The notes beneath the pieces were generated by a model. The model did no database searches and had not been told where the DNA came from. It saw only the letters and a list, made by a program, of their open reading frames with translations. From Sesamum alatum (taxonomy: Eukaryota > Streptophyta > Magnoliopsida > Lamiales > Pedaliaceae), in assembly GCA_034509735.1 (NCBI GenBank), contig JACGWO010000005.1, positions 31,464,479-31,528,478 on the forward strand: a stretch of DNA of 64,000 nt. The letters run 5' to 3'. Shown here in pieces: positions 50,631 to 64,000 of the stretch (positions are counted from its first letter, which is position 1; every line of letters starts with the position of its first letter). The position numbers and the translations under genes are program-made.

Positions 50631-51059
50631 GGGTTAATTACATTTTGACCCCTTCTAAAAATACAAAATTACACTTTTTTTCAAAAAAGTTTTGAAATTG
50701 CACTTACACCCCTTCCAAAAATTCTCTATTTACACCTGACCCCCTTCCGTGAGAGTTTAGACAGAAAATATTTACATCAGCAAAAGAAATTACATAAATT
50801 TTTATTTTTTTTTCTCTCATTTAATATTCTTATGTATATTTTTGCACTTATAAGGGGATAAATGCAATGTGTATATAGAGAGTGAGGTTAATATTATTAC
50901 ATTTATTTTTGCTAATGTCAGCATTTTTTGTCAAAATCCTACCAAAAGGAGGTTGGTGTAAATGATGAATTTTTGGAATGAGTGTAAGTGTAATTTTGAA
51001 ACTTTTTTGGGAAAAAGTGTAATTTCGCATTTTCATAAGGGGTCTAAGTATAATTAACC
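50631..51059. mobile_element. MITE family B copy
   Basis: Starts GGGTTAATTACATTTTGACC and ends TAAGTATAATTAACC. Interior blocks (CCTTCCAAAAATTCTCTATTT) match 3821-4257. The possible 9-base flanks agree at only 7 positions, so this is an older insertion. Confidence 0.82.
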
Positions 51060-51894
51060 TTATATTAGGGGAATTATTTGTTGCAAAGTCCATTTTCATT
51101 TTCTACTTCATTCAACATATACAGATCAGATCACGTGTATAAAGATGACACAGTATATTTTATTTAGATAGAAATATTATACACATAACGTATATATATA
51201 TATATATTGAATGAAATAAAATATGAAATAGATTATACGTCAGAGAATCCGACTCAGGTATATGATTTAAAAAGTATATAGATAGGGAATAAATTAATTA
51301 AGCTAAATTATGTGTAGTATTTTGGTATGGAAGTTTGCATGTTGTGGGAACTTTAAATTGGATTGGTGGTGATGGTGTCCACATCTTGATTGGGACTTGT
51401 GCATTCAATCCTCTCCTTCATGTGATCCATCTTTAATTCATTTTTTAATTTTGTGTTCTTCTTTGGCATACCATACTCTAAATATTTAAATTATTTCTTA
51501 ATATTATTATTAAGAATCGTGTGAAGATTCATCGATCATATCTAGGAGCATAAGGGAGCTTGTCGGAATATGAGATGGAGAAAAATATATTAGGTTACAT
51601 TTTGGATAGAATGATTCGAACTTATATAAAGAATTTATGAAAAAGATTCCATACAACTAATATTAGAAAAAAAATGAAATTTATCAATTTTTTCACGAAA
51701 TATAATTCAAAATCAGAGTTGAATGATTTGAACTTTTTAATGGCGTGAAAATAACCAAAAATTTATACATAGTCGTTATTATAAATTTGAAATACATACT
51801 TTCAAATTCATCTATTCAAGCATAATGTTAAGTTGTTTTTAGATTAATCGATTTGAATTTAAGAATTTCAAATTCGTAATAACAAACACATCAA

Positions 51895-51950
51895 ACTTGT
51901 TTGCGAATTCATAATAACAAACACATCAAACTTGTTTGGGATAAATTCAT
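51895..51950 (+). repeat. Short tandem duplication
   Basis: AATAACAAACACATCAAACTTG occurs twice in succession, joined by TTTGCGAATTC, giving a unit of roughly 35 bases. Confidence 0.8.
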
Positions 51951-52838
51951 GCTGTAAAGGATTTCAAATCGTCGAACTTTCATTTTGAACTATATTTTGT
52001 AGCGTTGTGATAGATTTCAAACCCATTTAAAATAAAATTATTTGAATTTTTTACTCGAAATCCTTTCATTATTCATTCGCAATAGAACAAATCACTTTTT
52101 TCGTTATTCATTGTCATATATAATTTTTTCCCTTAATTTATTTTCTAACAAAATACTTTTCTATCCCATCATATTTTTATTTTAAAAAGAAAATAGTTTT
52201 TGACTTTGATTTGAGAGGACTAAATATTTTTTTTTTAAAAAAAATCTAACCAGAAACATTATTGAAAATTAATGGAAGTTTATTGTGAAGATTGGATAAA
52301 GAATAAAGTTGCAGCATAGGGCGTAGTATTAATATTAATATATGATGAAGGGGACGAGATTCTGCTTTTCCAGTTTATTCCCTTTTCCTACTTTCTGATT
52401 TTCAATTTATGCAGATTGTGATTGTGATGGGGCCATCACATATCCTCTTCGTGGCTCAAGAAAAATTGTGCAGACACCATAATCTCCTGACATATACTAT
52501 GATTTATCAATTGCAAATCAACAAATATTGCAGCATTAATCAGAGACAAAAGTTACAAGAACATGTAAGAATTTGATCAACCATTTGAAATTTGAGATTA
52601 ATACAGTTCATGACAAAAAGCTTCATTCGACATTCAAACTTGATGAAAAGATGCTTCAGCGTTTCACTATGTTAGGCAGAAATGACCCACCTACTTCTTT
52701 TCCTTGCATCATGAAATAGTAAAGTCGGGCAACCGTTATAAACAATTCCTCGTATTCTTTCTGTAGAATGAAATGCAGACTTCATGTTACGATTTTTGTG
52801 GGGACGAGGAGGTAATCAAGAGTAAGAAACTTATCATA

Positions 52839-55710
52839 TCAGAGGGTTGGGAGGGACTTGGCTCGGATGAACTGTTTGAGAATGGCTTTCTCTTCATCAA
52901 TGCGTTTTTTCTCTTCGGCGTCTCTTGGCTTCACTTTCCTCTTCTCTTCTAATATCCATTTGAAAAGTTCACGCTGTTGTTCCTCTGGAATTGGTGCACG
53001 CTGCACGGGCGGTGTGATTGAGGGAGTGATTGGCTTTTCAGGGATTGTAGCAGGATTAGCAGCAGCAGCAGCTGGAGTAGAGGTTGATGTCGAACTGGTG
53101 GAAGCAATATCTTGCGTATCTGATTCTGATGCGTCCGTACTTTTATTTCTAGTCCTCGTAAGAATGTAGGCTGAAAAAAGTGCATTCTCACAGTCAGAAA
53201 TATACGAAGAACAAGTTGAAAAACCATTCCAATTCCAGATGTATCAGGGGTTCAAGCTGGAAACTGAAAACAGTAAGACAAATGTAAATATGCAGAGAAG
53301 CAGCACGAAATATACGGTGTATCCCATGCTAATCTGAAGTCGTCATTCACACAGAAGTCGTACACCAAAAATGTGGAAAAAAACAAAGTAGAATCCGGCC
53401 TCCAAACATTAGAGAACTTCTCAAGAGCGAGAACCATGGGAAGTAATATCACAAGCAACTAATTCCACCTACCAAATCAAACAGGAATTAAGCTTTTGGC
53501 TTGGCTGACTTTCTTTCAGAAATGTATATTATACTAGAGTACTGAAGTAGAACACGAAAATAGTGCCACATACTCAAGATGTTGGCACTGTAATACATTC
53601 TTGAAAATCAACTGCACAAGATAAGATAATTCTTGACAGGCAACAAATCTCATAAAATAGGAAAACGTGACACTGGGTGGTGCGTGGAAAATTGAAGTGT
53701 GTCCACTTAACTAACATACACTGAATAATGTCAAATTTTCTGCAGTTAAGTTCGAACATAACTGTAGCATTCTAAGTTTTTCTTAGAAAGTCGCCTCATA
53801 TGCCCGGCCAATTTTTAACTCAGACACACTTGACAGGGCTATAAGTTTTAAATTTATGTTACTAACGTTACTGAGGAAGTAGGAACCTAAAGTTGGATCC
53901 ATAGGAAAAACACATGCAAGATAAGATGGTGAGAAGCACAGAACATCAATATCTTTGTTTCTAGAGTAACAATTCTCAGAAATGGTATCTGCATTGCACC
54001 ATGAAAGAGAACTACAAATTTCTATCAAGCCAAAATACAAAAAAGCAAGAAGCACGGGCGAAAATACATTAAACTAACAATGGGGACATTGATCTATGAC
54101 ACTCGAGGGCCATACTGATTGTCTTTCAATATAGCATCTCTGATGAGTATAGAGGTAAATCGTCTACTTCTTTCCACTGAAACTTAAGCTCATCAACACA
54201 CAGGTCCAAGTTTCAGCTTTTAAAGACAAAAAGGCTTTTATAATCAAAATTCCTTGTTTCATCGATTCTATCAGCATCAAATCCTTCTGAATCAGGTAAG
54301 GAGTTCAAAATCTTCAAAAATGATAGTGGTGATCAAAGGGAGAATAAGTGAGCTGATCCTTGAGTTGCTAACTGAAATTTGTGTAGGCAAAGACATAAAG
54401 ATGAAGGATTACACACAGTACTATTAACAATTCCTTTGCAAAGAATGAACCATCAAGCTTCTATGAGACAGCTGACACGATGAGATGGGACCACAGAGAT
54501 ATTTTGCACATTGTTTCTTGGACATGCAAAGACAAAGCAACAGCATGCAGATTGTTATATTTCTATTCCTCACTTCTCAATGAAGACTACATATAGGCAA
54601 CTGAAAGCATCCACTGCCACTAATTGAATGAAATATAAACTCTCCTGAAATAAATAACTTTTCTGCGTAGTTGAAGTAAATAACTGAATGGCTTCTCAAA
54701 ATTGATATTTAACCATACGGTAACCTGAATAACAAGGCTTTTAATTCTCTAGATGCCACAGATGCATTGTATCTATTAAGATAACAAACTCTAATGCGGA
54801 CTCTCAGTTTGACCAGCACAAAACCTATGAATTTAGGGCTTGCACCTAAAATACAGACATAGCATGAAAATGCATTAACTTTCCAACCAGCGAAGGTTAT
54901 CAACATTGCCCATCAACGAAAAACATAGAGTACATTGTTCTTAGTTTGTCATCATCAAAAAGATCGACAGCCTTTGAGAAGGTTGGACCAACAACTCCAC
55001 CATTGATACTACCAGTAGCGAAAGCTTGCAGATCATGCATGCTTTTACACCCTGCACATTCCTCACAAATCCATGGATCAGGAAAACTCAATGGGAGCCC
55101 GTTAAGGATTCAAAGGGGAAGCCAGGGGAATAAATCCATGATATGGCTCCACATAGCATTGTTTTCATTCTAAGAATCCCAAGTCAACAACTTCATTGAA
55201 TCCTGGTAGAGAAGTTCTGCATATGATTGAGGAAACAACACCAGAACACCCCTCATTTCTAGGAAACTCCCAACTAATCTCACTCACAATCTTCCACACT
55301 TTTAGAATCCCATAAACAGATCAAATACCTGAAACTATTTCAGATCAGCCATGTCTCTGGCACTTCAAAACAATAATAACAACTGGACATACACGTACAA
55401 CAACACCACATAGTTATACCCAGTTAAACATCAAAAAATTGAGAAAAAAAAAATCAATACAGGACGCAGCATAGTATGAATATCAAACAAACTGACCAAT
55501 ACTCAAAAGAAGGAATACATAGACACGAAAACAAACATAGGTACAGGAATTTGAGAAAAACAATAAACCTCCAATGGTGAAATTGACGGCTAGTAGAAGT
55601 GGCCAGAGGAACCTATAGCGCCGAATAAACGACTCCTTCTGTGGCTGCGGAGGAGGAGGAGGGGGAGGAGGAGCAGAGGCGGAAGCTCCCGACGACGATG
55701 AGGATGCCAT
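52839..55710 (-). CDS. Small single-helix membrane protein of unknown function
   Basis: Minus-strand exons 55569-55710 and 52839-53170 join through a 2.4-kb intron (Ala codon split) to 157 residues. The N-terminus is Ser/Ala- then Pro-rich (MASSSSSGASASAPPPP), followed by QKESFIRRYRFLWPLLL and one membrane helix (about 33-50) ending YILTRTRNK. A Ser/Thr/Ala linker leads to a charged C-terminus, EEQQRELFKWILEEKRKVKP and DAEEKKRIDEEKAILKQFIRA, predicted to be helical. This order is seen in uncharacterised plant proteins; I recognise no named domain. Basic residues before the helix suggest the N-terminus faces the cytosol or organelle matrix. It is separated by about 1.27 kb from the RH20 gene, on the same strand. 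Confidence 0.85.
54900..55320 (-). pseudogene. Coding-like fragment in the intron, interrupted by a frameshift and a stop
   Basis: On the minus strand 55320 to about 55168 reads 50 codons without stop (VWKIVSEISWEFPRNEGCSG, then SLPGFNEVVDLGFL). After a one-base shift it continues NENNAMWSHIMDLFPWLPL to an in-frame TGA near 55115, then LPLSFPDPWICEECAGCKSM and FATGSINGGVVGPTFSKAV to a TGA near 54900. Trp, Cys and Gly content looks protein-like. I cannot name the family. It may be a decayed gene or retrocopy fragment, an alternative exon, or chance. Confidence 0.4.
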
Positions 55711-56975
55711 TGTGATTGGTGTAGACGCCTTGAGCTTCGCTGTAGAACAAAAACAATAATAGGTCTCAATCAGAATAAAATACCAATTGTCAATCATTGA
55801 TGATACAAATTAAATGAAAAAAAGAAGTAAAAGATTGTAGGTGACGCGTGATTTGACATTTTTTTGGTTTGTTGGTGAAGAGCTTTGGGCCTTCTCCGCT
55901 CATATTGTCAAAGCTGCGTCTTCTTCTAGACTTTGTTCTCTCTTCTTTCAGTAAGCTAAGAGTGGGTGGGGGTCTTCCCTTCTTCTTCACTCGCCTTCCT
56001 TCACTTCTTCTAGCTCTTCCTATTATTATTATTATTCCTTTCGTGGGTTTTGGGTTTTTGCCATGCCCACGACGTCGTTTACAGAGCACATCCCTCCTCT
56101 AACCCAACATTGTTTCCCTCAACATAACATTTTTTTTTTCTTTTTTAGCATTTAATATTTTTAAAAACTAATTCAATACATCGATATATTAAATTATTAT
56201 ATATATTCAAATGAGAAAAAAAAATTTTAAAAATATATTATTACTATAATAGTAGACATATGCCCACCTCCACTTTATTTCAACTATCAACTCTATGTGT
56301 ATATATAATTTTTTCATTAAATATTGAATAAAACTGAAAACATTACAATAATTAGAAGATATTAGATGACAATCATCATATTATATATATGGATTGATCG
56401 TCCTTGGAGCGCTGCTAACTCTTTTTTGTGTTTTTTAAGGTGCTGAATAATTCATCATTCCATGTATAAATTGAGAATGATATATTTTATAAATGAAAAC
56501 ATACCTACAACCACGTTTCTCTCGCGCTTAATTAATAGTATAGATATAAATTAAATAAATATCAGAAGGATTTATTTAATAAAAATATAATATTATTATT
56601 ATTTGAATCGGGTATAAGGCAAACCGGATTACTGAGAATGCTTCCCTTTCCTAAAATTATTTTTGTTCTTTGAAACTGGAAATGAATTTATGAAAGGCCG
56701 AGTCTTCTGAATTGGAGAAAGAAGGGCTGAAAATTTCAAGCTTTCTTGCTCCAAGTCCAGAATAACAAAGGCCCAAATAATGATCCGAAACAAATATTAA
56801 CATAAATACAACAGAGACTTTTATCGTAGATTCCTCTTACTAAAAAGCTTTCATCCTCAGAAATGTTACACAAGAAACCAGTTGTGTACAAGTATGATTT
56901 GGCAACTGCAGCGTCTAATCAAAGCTAAAACTTATGAGCATTTCATGAGCTACCAGAATCATCAGCATCCGTCCC
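55711..56975. other. Spacer between the small membrane protein gene and RH20
   Basis: Holds the 5' UTR and promoter of the gene ending at 55710 and the 3' UTR of RH20. A CT-rich stretch (55900-56030) probably belongs to the promoter. At 56525-56545 the plus strand reads TTAATAGTATAGATA, the 5' tip of the Helitron-like family on the minus strand. Confidence 0.55.
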
Positions 56976-61675
<4,700 letters not shown>

Positions 61676-61869
61676 GGTCTAATGCAGACGCGCAAACCTC
61701 CGGGGTCTGATTAGGGAAATTGAAAATTAGGGCTTTGGCAGCGCGAAATTCAGAATATGCAAATGGGGAAGAGTGAACTGTGGAGCTTTTCTAACAGCTG
61801 ATTGTTTTATCCTCACACCGCCCTTAGCTAAAATAAACCCGTTTTACTTGGTTTTGCTATTATAATTTA

Positions 61870-62405
61870 GGAATAATTAAACTCCCCTCTCCTGAAATTT
61901 GGTATTATTACACATATAGACCCCCTCTAGTTTAGAAAATTATATTTAGTAACTCTGAGGTTTGCTTCTGTCTAACAAATAGGTCCTTCCGCTAGTTAAA
62001 ATTCACTGAATTTGTTGATATTAACAAAAAAACCGAATGAAAATCGATATTTACCCCTCGATTGATTTATTAATGACTTAATGTATGTCAAACAAAATTT
62101 TTATGAATAAATTACCCTTATAACGGTGAAAATATACATTCTCTCATGCATTAACGTGTGACGATATATAAGGATAGTTTGGTCATAAAAATATTCGTTT
62201 GACCTACAATAAGTCATTTGAGGGCAAATCTCACCTTTAATTCAATTTCTTTGGCTAATATCAATAAATTCGGTGAATTTTGATTAACGGGGACCTATTT
62301 ATTAGACAAAAGCAAACCTCAGGGATAGTAAATGCAATTTCTCAAACCTCAGAGGGTCTACGTGTAATTACACCAAACCTCATAGGAGGGGAGTGTAATT
62401 ATCCC
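61870..62405. mobile_element. MITE family C, 9-bp target duplication TATAATTTA
   Basis: Starts GGAATAATTAAACTCCCC and ends GGGGAGTGTAATTATCCC. Flanked by identical TATAATTTA at 61861-61869 and 62406-62414. About 200 bases upstream of the RH20 start codon, so it may lie in the promoter. Confidence 0.92.
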
Positions 62406-63232
62406 TATAATTTATTAAATTTCAATTTAGTCCCCTAAAAAGCGTGTATTTCACCTATAAATGGATATAATTTTTTTCTTCTTTATTTCCCCCTAAAACC
62501 ATAATTACAAATTGTTACATCAATCAATAATTCAACACATCCTTTATTGATCATAACTATAAAGAATTACGAAAAATAAACTCATAAAATGACAAATACA
62601 AAAGTTAATGACATTAACTTATTTGTCACACGACATAAATCGTGGGACTGCATTATAATTAATACACACAACACTAACTTAAATGAACAATATATGGCTC
62701 TAATCAAGTATTCTCCTCCCCAAATTAGGAATTTTGTTTAAAACTTTAAATCATAAAAAAAAAAGTATTACATGCAACACTATTGCTTTTAATACTGAGT
62801 ATCTTAATTTTTGTCATAAGGGTCACATGAAATACTCGGTACAATATGAATTGAGTGTGGCATCTCATGGACCTACTACGCAACACATTTAGTAAATGTG
62901 TGATTTTTTTAAACCAGAAAATAATTGCTAACACGTGAGCATTCCGTTTTTATTTTTCATTACATATTCATTGGACGTGAAAGAACATCGTAGTATAAGA
63001 AAATTTGAGGATTTTTTAATGTAATGTAAGAATATCAGAAACAACGAACTCAAAATCAAACCATGTTAAGTTATAGCAGAAGGAACATGCTTTTGCGGGT
63101 GGTTGGCGGTGACTATGTACGAGAAGAAAGTACCAGGTTGTATTTATCGTCACAAGAATGTATCAATATTTAAATTCAGTACGTGAATAATTTTATTTAT
63201 ATCGGTGCATGAAGTCGGTACATTTCATATTA

Positions 63233-63522
63233 CTAGTTGTTGTGGCACACATTTTTTGTTTGCATATAATAAATATTTTTTTTACACTTTAATATATATT
63301 ATTATAAATAAGAGTAAAATATATAAATCAATACAATATATTAAAAAAAACAAATAAATAAAAGAAACTAATTTATCCGTTAATGTACAATTTGGAAGTT
63401 GAATAAGTTAGTTATCTTATTGGTTGAAGAGCATTTTTTATTTCAAAAAAAAAATAGTGCAATTACGTCATTAATCGTCATTTATGAGTACATAAGATCT
63501 TTCATTTATATATTAGTATAGA
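63233..63522 (-). mobile_element. Non-autonomous Helitron-like element
   Basis: On the minus strand it begins TCTATACTAATATATAAATG and ends GTGTGCCACAACAACTAG, the same tips as 5651-5945. It lies between A and T on that strand. 290 bases, no coding capacity. Confidence 0.8.
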
Positions 63523-63806
63523 TTATGATTTATTATAAAAAATGATACATTAATTCAATGATATTGATTTATTTCTTAGGTAGATTGCATTTTCCTCCAT
63601 GACTATAATGGCACTTTTCTTACCACAAATCTCATTTTTCCGTGCATTGCAATTTGCGACATGAAAATATTTAAAAGACGCTTTTTCCTGAACTCCAGCA
63701 AAAACCTCTTTATTAGCATACGCTTTTACCCTAAACCCCGCCTATTGGAAAATCCACACACTGACTGCTGCAGAGTGCAAACAGAAAAATCTCCGGCGAA
63801 TTCAAT

Positions 63807-64000
63807 ATGGCAGTGGCGCTTCCAGTACTGTCGCTCTCCTCCACCGTAAGAGCTTTCTCCGTCGACACCGAACACCGGCTTTCGTACAATCCCCACCGCA
63901 CCTATCCCAAGAAGCCAGACGCGTTGGCAGCCGCGTCGGCGTCCACCTTAACAACCACGCTGGATAAGAGCACCGCAAAAATATCTATCTCAGACCTACT
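63807..64000 (+). CDS. N-terminus of a probable plastid-targeted protein (partial, runs off the window)
   Basis: ATG at 63807 opens a frame through the window end (64 codons). MAVALPVLSLSSTVRAFSVD is rich in Ser, Ala and Val, has Arg and lacks acidic residues until about 20, as in chloroplast transit peptides. The sequence continues HRLSYNPHRTYPKK and an Ala/Ser/Thr stretch. Codon GC is much higher than in the upstream DNA. Too little is visible to name the protein; many pentatricopeptide-repeat proteins start this way, but no repeat is in view. Confidence 0.65.
   Translation, partial: MAVALPVLSLSSTVRAFSVDTEHRLSYNPHRTYPKKPDALAAASASTLTTTLDKSTAKISISDL

Larger units (their letters stand above)
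46833..52838. other. Intergenic region upstream of CYP90D
   Basis: About 6 kb, very AT-rich. The first 100-200 bases hold the CYP90D promoter with a (TA)n tract at 46928-46950. After that come two MITEs, a palindromic stretch related to 34195-34390 (47520-47690), a T/G homopolymer junction (about 49289-49320) and a LINE tail. No credible coding exon on either strand. Confidence 0.65.
61676..63806. other. Spacer between the divergent RH20 and plastid protein genes
   Basis: About 2.1 kb. Holds the two promoters at its ends and, between them, a family C MITE and a Helitron-like element. 62405-63230 is AT-rich with nothing recognisable. Confidence 0.65.

Noticed and set aside
52858..53169. Plus-strand frame of 103 codons at the small membrane protein gene
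   Set aside because: Fully opposite exon 2 of the minus-strand gene, which has correct splice signals and frame.
55790..56089. Minus-strand Arg/Lys-rich frame upstream of the small membrane protein
   Set aside because: Low-complexity translation of a CT-rich promoter stretch; no homologous look and no splice link.

Overview
This is plant nuclear DNA, most likely from a dicot. It is AT-rich, has GT-AG introns and chloroplast transit peptides, and carries many small non-autonomous transposons. The gene set (an NB-LRR cluster, PRA1.F, phospholipase D epsilon, an ACHT thioredoxin, an FLX-like protein, CYP90D, RH20) supports this. The species cannot be fixed from sequence alone. No CRISPR array, phage or bacterial operon is present.

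Layout. An NB-LRR 3' end runs in from the left edge (to 920). A single-exon PRA1.F gene follows on the minus strand (1682-2254). A 6 kb transposon-filled gap leads to a phospholipase D epsilon (alpha 4) gene on the plus strand (8735-11633, 4 exons, 764 aa). Next come a DUF707 membrane-anchored protein (12313-15332, 13 exons, 362 aa) and a converging ACHT2-like chloroplast thioredoxin on the minus strand (15752-18175, 4 exons, 220 aa). After 7 kb of unannotatable DNA lies an FLX-like coiled-coil gene on the minus strand (25330-26857, 4 exons, 280 aa). A second NB-LRR gene (30958-34181) is broken by one missing base and sits between two diverged direct repeats. CYP90D, a brassinosteroid C-23 hydroxylase, occupies 39319-46832 on the minus strand (8 exons, 498 aa). 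Its short last exon is 2.3 kb away from the rest, behind an intron holding a four-copy tandem repeat. A small one-helix membrane protein (52839-55710) and the RH20-type DEAD-box helicase (56976-61675, 10 exons, 512 aa) follow on the minus strand. The start of a plastid-targeted protein (from 63807) runs off the right edge.

The genes do not form a pathway. They are independent housekeeping, hormone, lipid-signalling and immunity genes. I rebuilt exon boundaries by hand from splice signals and reading-frame continuity; all seven multi-exon models close in frame.

The non-genic DNA is informative. At least fifteen fold-back elements share GGG-(A/T)(A/T)-AATTA-like tips, and eight of them have perfect 9-bp target duplications, as expected for Mutator-derived MITEs. 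There are also TC...CTAG Helitron-like elements inserted between A and T, two LINE 3' tails, two solo-LTR candidates, a tRNA-like SINE candidate and a 1.27-kb fold-back with another element nested inside. I found no clearly novel biological system. The most useful observations are the NB-LRR frameshift and its flanking duplication, the detached CYP90D exon, the dated MITE insertions, and an unexplained coding-like stretch in an intron near 55 kb.
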